The notes: generated by a model not told the origin, from the sequence alone. A stretch of DNA of 8,655 bases from Ignavibacteriales bacterium (GCA_020059785.1 JAGVBL010000222.1:1-8655); one strand, 5' to 3'. Shown: positions 1-7,481, counted from the first letter of the stretch. Translations and numbers: made by a program.

Positions 1-1360
1 AAAAAAATGGTCCGTTCACTTCAAAGACTTCAACACTCTTTGGAACTTCCCTTCTATTAATTGAATTAGGATCATACGATTCCTCTTCGTCTGCAAGCTC
101 ACGCGTAATTACCCCAACATTTGTAACCATTGCCATTCTTCGCATAAATAGAATTACTGCAAGTATCATTCCGATTTGAATAGCGATTGTAAGATCAAAA
201 ATTACCGTTAAGAAAAATGTTGTAAGCAGAACCACAACATCACTGCGCGGACTCTTTAATAAACTTTTAAATGAACGCCACTCGCTCATATTATATGCAA
301 CAATTACAAGAATTGCTGCCAGCGTTGCCATGGGGATAAGTTTTGCAAGTTTACCGAAAAAGAGCATTATTAAAAGGAGTGTTAACGAATGAACAATTCC
401 GGCAACGGGAGTTCTTCCACCATTCTTTATATTGGTTGCAGTGCGGGCAATTGCACCAGTAGCCGGTATACCGCCGAATATTGGCGATGCAATATTTGCC
501 AACCCCTGTGCAATTAATTCCATGTTACTTCTATGTTTACCACCAATCATTCCATCTGCAACGACTGCGGATAATAAAGATTCTATTGCTGCAAGAATTG
601 CTATTGTTGTTGCCGGTGCAATTAGATTTTTAATAACAGCTAAATTAATTTGATAAAAGTGCGGTTCGGGAATATTGGAAGGGATCTCACCAAATCTGCT
701 TCCAATAGTTTCAACTGGTATGTGTAGTAAATGCACTAAAAGGGTCGATACGATTATTGCCATTAAAGAACCGGGAATTCGATGTGTTATCCTCGGCCAG
801 AAGATCATAATAAGAAGTGAAAGTGCGGCTATTCCGAATGCATAGTAATTCAGAGTAGATAAACTCTCTCCATATGCAATCCACTTTTCATGAAATTCTG
901 ATGGAACGGACTTCATCGCAAATCCAAACAAATCTTTTATCTGTGTAGAAAAAATCAGCAATGCAATTCCCGAAGTAAATCCAACAATTACCGGGTATGG
1001 AATAAATTTTATTATTGAACCGAAGCGTGCAAAACCCATTATAACAAGTATAACCCCGGCCATTATTGTTGCAACCATTAACCCGGTCATTCCATACTGC
1101 TGAATAATTCCATATACAATTACAATGAATGCACCGGTAGGACCGCCAATCTGAACCCGGCTTCCGCCAAATGCAGAAATAATAAATCCGGCTATAATAG
1201 CCGTGATAATTCCTTTCTCTGGTGTAACACCGCTTGCAATACCGAATGCAATTGCCAATGGAAGGGCAACAATACCAACTATAACGCCGGCAGTTAAATC
1301 TGCAACGAATTGTTGTTTATTGTAATCTTTTAATGTTGTAAATAATTTTGGTTTTAACAT
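1..1360 (-). CDS. SulP-family anion permease, C-terminus missing (window edge)
   Basis: An uninterrupted minus-strand frame runs from the ATG at 1358-1360 to the left edge, giving 453 residues without a stop. It is an inner-membrane anion transporter of the SulP/SLC26 family. Near the N-terminus it reads DLTAGVIVGIVALPLAIAFG (about 21-40), then GGSRVQIGGPTGAF (about 61-74), both typical of the SulP core, followed by many hydrophobic helices. The piece VPKSVEVFEVNGPFF at 439-453 is the start of the cytoplasmic STAS domain that ends these proteins. SulP permeases usually have about 550 residues, so roughly 100 are outside the window. The family carries sulfate, bicarbonate or dicarboxylates, and nothing here decides which. 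It is divergent from the methyltransferase gene at 1526. No good ribosome binding site precedes the ATG; GGAG lies about 15 bases away. Family assignment is firm, substrate is open. Confidence 0.93.
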   Translation of the reverse strand, partial: MLKPKLFTTLKDYNKQQFVADLTAGVIVGIVALPLAIAFGIASGVTPEKGIITAIIAGFIISAFGGSRVQIGGPTGAFIVIVYGIIQQYGMTGLMVATIMAGVILVIMGFARFGSIIKFIPYPVIVGFTSGIALLIFSTQIKDLFGFAMKSVPSEFHEKWIAYGESLSTLNYYAFGIAALSLLIMIFWPRITHRIPGSLMAIIVSTLLVHLLHIPVETIGSRFGEIPSNIPEPHFYQINLAVIKNLIAPATTIAILAAIESLLSAVVADGMIGGKHRSNMELIAQGLANIASPIFGGIPATGAIARTATNIKNGGRTPVAGIVHSLTLLLIMLFFGKLAKLIPMATLAAILVIVAYNMSEWRSFKSLLKSPRSDVVVLLTTFFLTVIFDLTIAIQIGMILAVILFMRRMAMVTNVGVITRELADEEESYDPNSINRREVPKSVEVFEVNGPFF

Positions 1361-1525
1361 AGAATTAATTTTTAACTCCGTAAAATTACTCCATAGTTAA
1401 ATTAAATGCGTTATTTTTATTTGGAAGATTAATGCAGATTTTTAGCAATGATATTTTTTAATTGAAGTAATATGAAACGGAATAATGAAACGCACATCTA
1501 ATCCAAGAACATTTTAAAGTATAAA

Positions 1526-2146
1526 ATGGTAAACAATAAAGATCACTGGTATGACGGTTTATTCTATGATAAGCTTATAGCACCTAATCAGGATAAATCT
1601 TTTGCACAGTTGAAAAGTCTTATCGAGCCAAATTCAACTCTGCTTGATGCGGGTTGCGGAACGGGACGGCTTGCTTTCCAAATTGCAGATAGGTGCAGTA
1701 AAGTTGATGGGATCGATTTATCAATAAAGAATGTGAAACTGGCTAACAAGAGATTGTCAGATTCCAATTTCATTAATGTAACATTTCATCACGCTGATGT
1801 TACTCAGTTCTTATCCGGAAAGAATAGAAATTATGATTACGCTGTCTTATCGTATGTAATTCATGAAGTTGATATTGGTTTGCGTATTGAAATCCTAAAA
1901 CTCCTCTCCAAAGCTGCAGATAAAATTATCATCATAGATTATTTAGCTCCCCGCCCAAAAGGATTCTGGAGCGGGCTGAACGAAATTGTAGAATTTATTG
2001 CTGGCAAAGATCATTACAGAAATTTTAAGTCATTCATTGCGGGCGGTGGGATTTACGGGATATTGGAACAGAGCGGGTTAAAAATTGTTAAGGAGGTCAA
2101 AAACATTCCGGCAACAAGTCATATTATAGTTCTTTCTATAAATTAA
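1526..2146 (+). CDS. Class I SAM-dependent methyltransferase, substrate unknown
   Basis: This 206-residue protein has the Rossmann-fold methyltransferase core. Motif I is LLDAGCGTGRLA (39-50), which binds S-adenosylmethionine. VDGIDLS (60-66) supplies the acidic residue after strand 2, FHHADVTQFL (87-96) is the motif around strand 3, and YDYAVLSYVIHEV (103-115) is strand 4. The C-terminal part, GGGIYGILEQSGLKIVKE (173-190) and TSHIIVLSIN at the end, is the final helix and strand. The length is ordinary for a small-molecule or lipid methyltransferase of this type, but no substrate-specific motif is recognised. No Shine-Dalgarno sequence precedes the ATG, which is common in Bacteroidota-like genomes. 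It is convergent with the peptidase gene 42 bases downstream. A decayed copy of its last third lies at 4422-4663, so the family has been duplicated locally. Methyltransferase is near certain; the role is not inferred. Confidence 0.92.
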   Translation: MVNNKDHWYDGLFYDKLIAPNQDKSFAQLKSLIEPNSTLLDAGCGTGRLAFQIADRCSKVDGIDLSIKNVKLANKRLSDSNFINVTFHHADVTQFLSGKNRNYDYAVLSYVIHEVDIGLRIEILKLLSKAADKIIIIDYLAPRPKGFWSGLNEIVEFIAGKDHYRNFKSFIAGGGIYGILEQSGLKIVKEVKNIPATSHIIVLSIN

Positions 2147-2188
2147 TCTCTTGAATAAAACAGACGCAAAGAAGTTGATTCAATTCTA

Positions 2189-4141
2189 TTACCTAAGTAA
2201 AATTACTTTGCGTATAGTTTGATTTTTCCCATCAGACATAACTACTAAATAAGCCCCACTACTTACTTTGTCGTTAAAATTGTTATCACCATTCCATACA
2301 AAGTAATATCTGCCGGCTTCAGTTTCAGAGTTATACAGTTTTTTTACACACCGGCCAAGAATATCAAAAATTTCAATAGAAACAATTCCCTTTTCTATAA
2401 CCTGGCACTCAAACTTTGTTTCTTTTGAAAAGGGATTAGGAAAATTTGTTACATAAAATCCTTTGGATGCATCAATGGGTTTTGATTTTTTCAGATTAAT
2501 TGCGGTTTCTAAAACCTCATCTCTTCCTTCCCTGATACCTTGAATTGTTGGAATTACATTAATATCTGGTACTATTCCAATTCTTTGCGTTGGCTTGCCA
2601 TCAGGATAAAATACACCTAATCCCGTAAAAACCGTGGCAATACCTCCGGGCAAATAAATATAAGATACGTTTCCATCAGCCCCGGCTGTTTGACTTCCAA
2701 TTTTAACTGCATTAGGGTGCTGTTCAAAACCCATAATAGTATATTCCGCCTGGCTTTGGGTGGTTTCATCAAATAAAATGTAAATGTCTTTCTCATATGT
2801 GCGTGTAAAATCTCCTGTACCAATTGTTGCCGATGTCCATTTCAGAGTTCCGGGATAAGTTATATCCGGGACGGTAAATTTTGCAATATTAATTGGAGAA
2901 TAATAAAGATATCTAATCATACTCCACATAGTTCCTTTAGGATAATTCCTGATATCAAATATCAATGCATCTGTACCCCATAAATCTTGAAACATTTTAT
3001 CAATCTGTGTATTCTCCAGTCTTCCCATATCAACATAACCAAACTTTATTCCTCGTTGGTATATTGTATTCCAGATAGGAGTATTATTTGTTCTTAAAGC
3101 ATTGTACTCAGCCGAAGAAACTCGGCGAACCGAAATATTCTTTTTTCCTTTATCATTTTCTAATTCCAACGAACAAATCGTACTTGTTCCCCTTAGTATG
3201 TAACTATTAATATTCCTATTAATTGTAGGTTCGTTGGAACCAATAGTTACGGTCCTTAAACTATCTCGTATTGATTCAATTGACTTGCTATTAATTGAGC
3301 GAATAACATCTCCTGAATTTATGTTTACATTTTTCGAATAATCCTTAATAATAATAGTTTGATTCTCAATAAACTTTAATTCAAGTGGTAAATAATAAGC
3401 GCCAAATATGTTATAATTTATTGTTTGACTTGTGGTGAACCCATGGGAGTCATTCAACCTTGTAGAAAGCATAAGAAAAACCGTATGATAACTTTTCACA
3501 TCTGCAGCTTCAACAACTTTTGGAATAAACTCTGCTAAAGTTGAATCCCAGTTTTGGTCAATGATATTTTTATACGGATAGAAGTAATTAATTATATTCC
3601 AATATCTAAATAGAGCTAATAACCTTTTATTCTCTTCCGGATATTCATCAGATCCATATTCATAAAATTTCTTGTCGTTATTAAATGTTGGGTTTCCATT
3701 TGCGAAAGCCTGACCAACATAATAATTATTCCTCGGGCGGAAGCGATCTCTTACTTTTTCCATTTGAGCTCTTATGCTATTTGATATTAATGGGTCGTAA
3801 AACCAATCCGTGCTAAGATTGTAGCGGAGACTTTCTGCAATAATTATCTGTGGTGTAGTCGGCTCAAGTGTTTCTCCAATCTTTGAAAATAAATCTAAAA
3901 TAGCATTATTAAATTCGTCATCTGTTATACACTTTTTAACTTCATCAATTGTGTTAATCAATATTTCATCCCAATCATGAACACCACGCGAAACCTCTGA
4001 ATGAAAGTATTTTAGATAGCCCCAAATTTTGCACAAATAATAATATCGAGAATAAATATTAATACTTGTATTTGATTGAGCAGGTATGTTATTAAAGTGA
4101 AAAAAAGAAAAAAAAACAAGGATTAACAATATTCTTTTCAT
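2189..4141 (-). CDS. Secreted S41 (tricorn-type) peptidase with type IX secretion sorting domain
   Basis: This 650-residue protein starts with a signal peptide (KRILLILVFFSFFHF, about 2-16, likely cleavage near AQS at 21-23). An N-terminal region follows with the IWGYLKYFHSEV motif (39-50) usual in this S41 subgroup, then LSTRLNDSHGF (225-235) with the likely catalytic His233. A PDZ-like stretch around 255-300 includes SGDVIRSINSKS. The protease core includes ALIFDIRNYPKG (392-403), ETTQSQAEYTIMGF with the presumed nucleophile Ser463, IGSQTAGADGN (481-491), and GIVPDINVIPTIQGIREGRD (522-541) near the expected catalytic acid. Residues about 560-650 form a type IX secretion type A sorting domain: NFPNPF at 566, IFDILGRCVKKLY, SSGAYLVVMSDG and RKVILLR at the end. 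It is probably exported across the outer membrane and attached or released at the surface. A good AAGGAG ribosome binding site (4151-4156) sits 9 bases before the ATG. The natural substrate is unknown. It stands alone between the methyltransferase and its decayed copy. Confidence 0.93.
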   Translation of the reverse strand: MKRILLILVFFSFFHFNNIPAQSNTSINIYSRYYYLCKIWGYLKYFHSEVSRGVHDWDEILINTIDEVKKCITDDEFNNAILDLFSKIGETLEPTTPQIIIAESLRYNLSTDWFYDPLISNSIRAQMEKVRDRFRPRNNYYVGQAFANGNPTFNNDKKFYEYGSDEYPEENKRLLALFRYWNIINYFYPYKNIIDQNWDSTLAEFIPKVVEAADVKSYHTVFLMLSTRLNDSHGFTTSQTINYNIFGAYYLPLELKFIENQTIIIKDYSKNVNINSGDVIRSINSKSIESIRDSLRTVTIGSNEPTINRNINSYILRGTSTICSLELENDKGKKNISVRRVSSAEYNALRTNNTPIWNTIYQRGIKFGYVDMGRLENTQIDKMFQDLWGTDALIFDIRNYPKGTMWSMIRYLYYSPINIAKFTVPDITYPGTLKWTSATIGTGDFTRTYEKDIYILFDETTQSQAEYTIMGFEQHPNAVKIGSQTAGADGNVSYIYLPGGIATVFTGLGVFYPDGKPTQRIGIVPDINVIPTIQGIREGRDEVLETAINLKKSKPIDASKGFYVTNFPNPFSKETKFECQVIEKGIVSIEIFDILGRCVKKLYNSETEAGRYYFVWNGDNNFNDKVSSGAYLVVMSDGKNQTIRKVILLR

Positions 4142-4421
4142 TTAATTTCACTCCTTCTTGTTACAAAAGTGAAGCAACTTTAATAGAAGAAATATTTTTA
4201 TTACTCAAAATCATAGTAATAAACTAATCACTCTTAGATGATCCTAATTGAACATAATTAATACTTTCTCATTTATCAATAATAAAATATTGGTATTAAA
4301 TACTTCACAGCTTTTGTCTAATTAATAATCCAATTTCTATTATTCCAGGTTTTAAAAAGGGTCCCTATCGAAACATAGTCATCTAAACAGTAAACAAATT
4401 ATCATCCTTTTTGTTAATTAT
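4142..4421. other. AT-rich intergenic gap upstream of the peptidase gene
   Basis: This stretch has no credible reading frame, RNA gene or long repeat that I can see. It must contain the promoter of the minus-strand peptidase gene, but I found no promoter match good enough to place. Only the peptidase ribosome binding site at 4151-4156 is clear. The right end runs into the degraded methyltransferase copy. Confidence 0.6.
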
Positions 4422-4663
4422 ATGAACTTTGTCGATTCTACATTTGAAGATAATTTAAAATCAGACGCAATCATTGGATTTAATCTTACCTCCACACCTT
4501 ATTCCCCAAGTAAATGTCAAGAGATCATCATAGCAATTTAAAGTCTTGTGTTGTAAACGGTGGGATTTACAGATTGGTACAATCAAGTAATCTGAAAATT
4601 ATTAATGAAATTAGGAATGTTCCCCAGACAAGTCACATTATAGTACTTACAGAAAAGAAATAA
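4422..4663 (+). pseudogene. Decayed 3' end of a second methyltransferase (paralogue of the 1526-2146 gene)
   Basis: The clear part is a short plus-strand frame at 4514-4663 (49 residues, MSRDHHSNLK to HIIVLTEKK). Residues 4-48 align without gaps to residues 162-206 of the methyltransferase at 1526-2146, with 23 of 45 identical by my count. GGIY, LKI, and TSHIIVL are shared, and both stop at nearly the same point. The SAM-binding half is absent. A second short frame at 4422-4541, offset by a frameshift, contains KSDAIIGFNL and may match ADKIIIIDYL of the intact gene. If so, about 15 codons are also deleted between the two parts; that portion is tentative. The ATG at 4514 directly follows an in-frame stop and is probably not used. 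The divergence (about half the residues) points to an old duplication or a separate paralogue, not a recent copy. Confidence 0.75.
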
Positions 4664-4681
4664 TCAGAGATTTAATTTGTA

Positions 4682-5764
4682 CTATGGACAAACATCCGGA
4701 GCTTTGACAGATCCCTCTTCTACTTTGCCGAAATATTTTTTCTGAATCCACAAAGCAACATTGACCAGACTTATAAGAACCGGTACTTCTACAAGCGGAC
4801 CAATTACAGCAGCAAATGCTTCTCCGCTGTTTATTCCGAATACTGCAATTGCTACTGCAATAGCTAGCTCGAAGTTATTACTTGCAGCGGTAAATGAAAG
4901 AGTTGCAGTTTTGGAATAATGCGCACCGACTTTTTTACCCATATAAAATGATACAAAGAACATAATAACAAAGTAGAGTATCAATGGTATGGCAATTCTT
5001 ACAACATCAAGCGGAATTTTAACTATGTATTCACCTTTGAGTGAGAACATTACAACAATTGTAAACAGCAATGCAATTAATGTAATCGGCGAAATCTTAG
5101 GAATGAATTTCTTTTCGTACCATTCCTTACTCTTAAGCTTCAGCAGAACAAATCGTGTTATCATTCCGGCAATGAATGGAATTCCAAGATAGATGAAGAC
5201 CGACTCGGCTATCTGACCAATAGTAATATCAACAGCAAATGTTTGAAGACCCAACCACGATGGAAATACCGTAAGGAAAACATAAGCATACACGGAAAAG
5301 AAAAGTACTTGAAAAATAGAGTTGAATGCAACGAGTCCGGCAGCGTATTCCGTATCGCCCTTGGCAAGTTCATTCCAAACGATAACCATTGCAATACATC
5401 GTGCGAGCCCGATTATAATCAATCCAGCCATATATTCCGGATAATCGGGAAGAAATACTACGGCGAGAAGAAACATAAGAACCGGACCAATAACCCAATT
5501 TTGAATAAGCGAAAGTGAAAGCACCTTTAAATTTTTGAAAACGTCTCCAAGCTCTTCATACTTTACTTTTGCAAGGGGGGGATACATCATTAATATCAGA
5601 CCCATTGCAATCGGGATATTAGTTGTTCCGCTCTGGAATGAATTCCAGAAGTCAACTATACCGGGAAATAAATAACCGGAGAAAACGCCAACGAACATTG
5701 CAAGAAAAATCCACAATGTTAAATATCTATCTATAAAAGAAAGTTTTTTTGTAAGCGTACTCAT
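4682..5764 (-). CDS. acr3: Arsenite efflux permease Acr3
   Basis: This 360-residue polytopic inner-membrane protein exports arsenite, driven by the proton gradient. Family motifs are MYPPLAKVKYEELGDVF (60-76), GLARCIAMVIVWNELAKGD (119-137), YLGIPFIAG (192-200), FTAASNNFELAIAVAIAVFG (291-310) and GPLVEVPVLISLVNVALW (322-339). Cys123 and Glu299 are 176 residues apart. This is the spacing I recall between the essential Cys129 and Glu305 of Corynebacterium glutamicum Acr3, so both key residues seem present. About ten membrane helices are visible, and the length is normal. It is the last gene of the arsR-arsM-arsC-acr3 operon, 48 bases after arsC. An AAGGAG ribosome binding site (5774-5779 on the minus strand) lies 9 bases from the ATG, inside a CACAGAG-type repeat. 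It is unrelated to the ArsB-type pump. Confidence 0.97.
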   Translation of the reverse strand: MSTLTKKLSFIDRYLTLWIFLAMFVGVFSGYLFPGIVDFWNSFQSGTTNIPIAMGLILMMYPPLAKVKYEELGDVFKNLKVLSLSLIQNWVIGPVLMFLLAVVFLPDYPEYMAGLIIIGLARCIAMVIVWNELAKGDTEYAAGLVAFNSIFQVLFFSVYAYVFLTVFPSWLGLQTFAVDITIGQIAESVFIYLGIPFIAGMITRFVLLKLKSKEWYEKKFIPKISPITLIALLFTIVVMFSLKGEYIVKIPLDVVRIAIPLILYFVIMFFVSFYMGKKVGAHYSKTATLSFTAASNNFELAIAVAIAVFGINSGEAFAAVIGPLVEVPVLISLVNVALWIQKKYFGKVEEGSVKAPDVCP

Positions 5765-5812
5765 TTCTCCGTGCTCCTTCGTGACTTCTCTGTGTTTCTC
5801 TGTGTAATTTCT
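5765..5812 (-). repeat. CACAGAG-type repeat between arsC and acr3, carrying the acr3 ribosome binding site
   Basis: Read on the minus strand, the gap contains TTACACAGAG, then AACACAGAG, then a diverged unit GTCACGAAGGAGCACGGAG ending next to the acr3 start codon. The repeated unit is roughly ACACAGAGA every 10 bases or so. The Shine-Dalgarno match AAGGAG is part of the repeat tract. A related tract in the opposite orientation lies between arsM and arsC. From memory, words of the CTCTGTG/CACAGAG kind are widely dispersed in environmental genomes; I cannot confirm the copy number here. Confidence 0.6.
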
Positions 5813-6235
5813 TTAGGCAAGGTTTGATTTATAAAATTGATAAAAACCATCTTTTATTTGATCTCTTACTTTTCTAAAAACAGACAGAATTTCCTCTTCA
5901 GTTCCGGCTGCATCTGCCGGGTCTTCAAATCCAATGTGGAGCTGCTTTCTTACTTTGCCGATAAATAACGGACAGCTCTCTTTCGCATTGTCGCATACAG
6001 TTATAACAAAATCGAAAGAGTTGCTGATAAACTGATCGGAGTGTTTGGGATAGTTACCGCTCAAATCAATCCCGACTTCTTTCATCACTTCAATCGCTTT
6101 TGGGTGAACACGTAACGAGGGATTTGTTCCGGCAGAAAAGACTTCGAGATTTTTATCGAAAGATTTTAAAAATCCTTCAGCCATCTGACTCCGGCAGCTA
6201 TTTCCAGTGCATAAAATTAAAATCCTTTTTTTCAT
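5813..6235 (-). CDS. arsC: Arsenate reductase, thioredoxin-coupled (low-molecular-weight phosphatase fold)
   Basis: This 140-residue cytoplasmic enzyme reduces arsenate to arsenite, the form Acr3 exports and ArsM methylates. The phosphatase-type P-loop is CTGNSCRS (9-16), with Cys9 as nucleophile and Arg15 as oxyanion ligand. The redox pair used to pass electrons out is CDNAKESC, Cys81 and Cys88, with the same seven-residue spacing as Cys82/Cys89 of the Staphylococcus pI258 enzyme. FEDPAD (103-108) carries Asp105, the usual general acid. With all three cysteines present it should be the thioredoxin-coupled class, not the glutaredoxin class and not a plain tyrosine phosphatase. The length is normal. 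AAAGGAA just before the ATG is a fair ribosome binding site. It is third in the operon, 49 bases after arsM. Confidence 0.96.
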   Translation of the reverse strand: MKKRILILCTGNSCRSQMAEGFLKSFDKNLEVFSAGTNPSLRVHPKAIEVMKEVGIDLSGNYPKHSDQFISNSFDFVITVCDNAKESCPLFIGKVRKQLHIGFEDPADAAGTEEEILSVFRKVRDQIKDGFYQFYKSNLA

Positions 6236-6284
6236 AAGTTCCTTTCTTTTATTACACGGAGTTACACAGGTAATTCACAGAGCG
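6236..6284 (+). repeat. CACAGAG-type repeat between arsM and arsC (inverted relative to the arsC-acr3 copy)
   Basis: On the plus strand the gap reads TTACACGGAG, TTACACAGG, TAATTCACAGAG, which are three diverged units of the word seen on the minus strand at 5765-5812. The two tracts therefore bracket arsC as imperfect inverted repeats. For example, CTCCGTGTAA here on the minus strand is complementary at 9 of 10 bases to TTACACAGAG in the other gap. They could pair in the operon mRNA, or they may be two independent insertions of the same element. Confidence 0.5.
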
Positions 6285-7085
6285 TTAAAGTTTGTAAGAA
6301 GTTACAGTAATACTAAAAATTCCGGTTTTATTTTCTCTGAATGATTTTATTTCGTCCAGTGATAAATACTGTTCCAGTACTTCATCTGGCAATTCAATAA
6401 CTTTTGTTTTATTGATTATAGAATTTTCGAATCCGGCATCTTCAATTATTTTAAGGTACTCTTCCTGCTGAACTGCACCGGCAACGCATCCGGCATACAT
6501 CTCGGCAGATTTTTTTAGGTTAGCCGGCAACTCACCTTTTATAACAATATCGGAAACGCAAAAATGTCCACCCGGTTTGATAATCCTGTAAATTTCTGCA
6601 AAAGCTTTCTTCTTATCCGGCACAAGATTCAAAACACAATTACTTACAACAACATCAACCGATGAACTTTCAACCGGCATTGCTTCAATCTCTCCGAGTC
6701 TGAATTCAACATTTTTATATCCAAGTTTAGAATTGTTTCTATTTGCTTTTTCTATCATCTCCTCTGTAAAATCGAGACCGATAACTTTTCCATTATTACC
6801 TACAATTGCACGTGCAACAAAAACATCATTACCTGCACCGCTACCAAGGTCTACAACTGTATCGCCTTCTTTGATTTCTGCATATTCAGTTGGAAGACCG
6901 CATCCCAATCCCAGATCGGCTTCGGCTACATAACCATCCAGATTTGTATAATCATCTTTCATAATAGTATATCCAACAATTTTATTTGAAGTTCCGCACC
7001 CGCAACCACAGCCGGATTGAGATTTTTTTGCAATTGCACCGTATTTCTCTTTAACTACTTTTTTTATTTCTTTTTCGTTTTGCAT
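6285..7085 (-). CDS. arsM: Arsenite S-adenosylmethionine methyltransferase
   Basis: This 266-residue cytoplasmic enzyme transfers methyl groups from S-adenosylmethionine to trivalent arsenic, giving methylated and volatile forms. The SAM-binding motif I is VVDLGSGAGND (77-87), followed by VIGLDFTEEMIEKA (101-114). Three cysteines that bind arsenic in ArsM proteins are in place: Cys62 in LGLGCGLPTEYA, Cys150 in VSNCVLNLVPD, and Cys200 in YAGCVAGA. The N-terminus carries an additional cluster, GCGCGCG (25-31, Cys26/28/30), seen in a subset of ArsM proteins and a plausible extra metalloid site. The start at 7085 lies 22 bases inside the 3' end of arsR in another frame, and AGGGGG about 7 bases upstream can serve as ribosome binding site, so translation is probably coupled to arsR. 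Length is typical. The assignment rests on the cysteines and on the operon. Confidence 0.96.
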   Translation of the reverse strand: MQNEKEIKKVVKEKYGAIAKKSQSGCGCGCGTSNKIVGYTIMKDDYTNLDGYVAEADLGLGCGLPTEYAEIKEGDTVVDLGSGAGNDVFVARAIVGNNGKVIGLDFTEEMIEKANRNNSKLGYKNVEFRLGEIEAMPVESSSVDVVVSNCVLNLVPDKKKAFAEIYRIIKPGGHFCVSDIVIKGELPANLKKSAEMYAGCVAGAVQQEEYLKIIEDAGFENSIINKTKVIELPDEVLEQYLSLDEIKSFRENKTGIFSITVTSYKL

Positions 7086-7411
7086 GAGAGTGCCCCCTTT
7101 TTTGTTAGATTTGAAAAAATTTTTTCCATTTCTGCTTTTGCTTTTGTAAGATTATCGGTATTAACACAGTAACATACTTTTGGACCGTCAATATCGCCCT
7201 GAATAAGTCCAACACGTTTAAGCTCCTTTAAATGCTGCGATACAGTTGCCTGAGCAAGAGGGAGAAGATCAACAATTTCCCCGCACATACAGACGTTCAT
7301 CTCGGTAAGGATTTTCATAATACGAAGTCGTGCCGGATGGGATAATGCTTTAGCCACGTCTGATAGATAGATTTCGTCTGGTGTGAATTCTTCTGTTTTT
7401 GGTTTAGCCAT
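7064..7411 (-). CDS. arsR: ArsR/SmtB-family arsenite-responsive repressor
   Basis: This 115-residue winged-helix repressor should leave its operator when it binds arsenite or antimonite. ALSHPARLRIMKIL (22-35) is the family N-terminal helix. TEMNVCMCGEIVDLL (36-50) includes Cys41 and Cys43 at the position of the ELCVCDL metalloid site of the classical ArsR. ATVSQHLKELKRVGLI (55-70) is the recognition helix. The wing contains GPKVCYCVN with Cys80 and Cys82, a second CxC that the E. coli protein lacks, and Cys110 is in the tail. It is the first gene of the operon and overlaps arsM by 22 bases. No strong ribosome binding site precedes the ATG. It likely controls its own operon through the inverted repeats at 7421-7447 and/or 7449-7481. 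Family assignment is firm; arsenite as the effector is inferred from the motif and neighbours. Confidence 0.96.
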   Translation of the reverse strand: MAKPKTEEFTPDEIYLSDVAKALSHPARLRIMKILTEMNVCMCGEIVDLLPLAQATVSQHLKELKRVGLIQGDIDGPKVCYCVNTDNLTKAKAEMEKIFSNLTKKGALSCKTKKK

Positions 7412-7420
7412 AATTTTCTC

Positions 7421-7447
7421 TTATCGTTTATCGCAAATATACGATAA
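7421..7447. promoter_or_regulatory. Inverted repeat in the arsR leader, possible second operator
   Basis: TTATCGT at 7421-7427 and its exact complement ACGATAA at 7441-7447 are separated by 13 bases. A nested TATCG (7429-7433) also mirrors CGATA (7442-7446). It lies 10 bases from the arsR start codon, downstream of the proposed promoter. ArsR-type dimers bind such dyads, but the spacing is not diagnostic. Confidence 0.4.
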
Positions 7448-7448
7448 T

Positions 7449-7481
7449 ATAGAATAAAAAATCATACAATTTTTATTCTAT
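7449..7481. promoter_or_regulatory. Perfect 12-base inverted repeat, probable ArsR operator
   Basis: ATAGAATAAAAA (7449-7460) and TTTTTATTCTAT (7470-7481) are exact complements separated by 9 bases. The dyad covers the proposed -10 element and part of the spacer of the arsR promoter, where a bound repressor would block RNA polymerase. Because it is AT-rich and upstream of the gene, it does not look like a terminator. Assignment to ArsR is by position only. Confidence 0.5.

Noticed and set aside
432..653. Open plus-strand frame within the SulP gene
   Set aside because: It is antisense to a strongly supported transporter and has no family features. The same applies to the frames at 1588-1773, 2617-2823, 4989-5192, 5209-5394, 5243-5518 and 6733-6933.
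2164..2213. ACGCAAAG / CTTTGCGT dyad at the convergent methyltransferase-peptidase ends as a terminator
   Set aside because: The stem is only 8 bases with a loop of about 34 and no T-run on either strand, and its right arm is coding sequence of the peptidase. It is not convincing.
4514..4663. A genuine 49-residue protein gene
   Set aside because: It is the tail of a methyltransferase without the cofactor-binding half, its ATG directly follows a stop, and a frameshifted match lies upstream, so decay is more likely.
7449..7481. Inverted repeat as an intrinsic terminator
   Set aside because: The stem is almost purely A-T, there is no T-run after it, and it overlaps a promoter-like sequence upstream of arsR.
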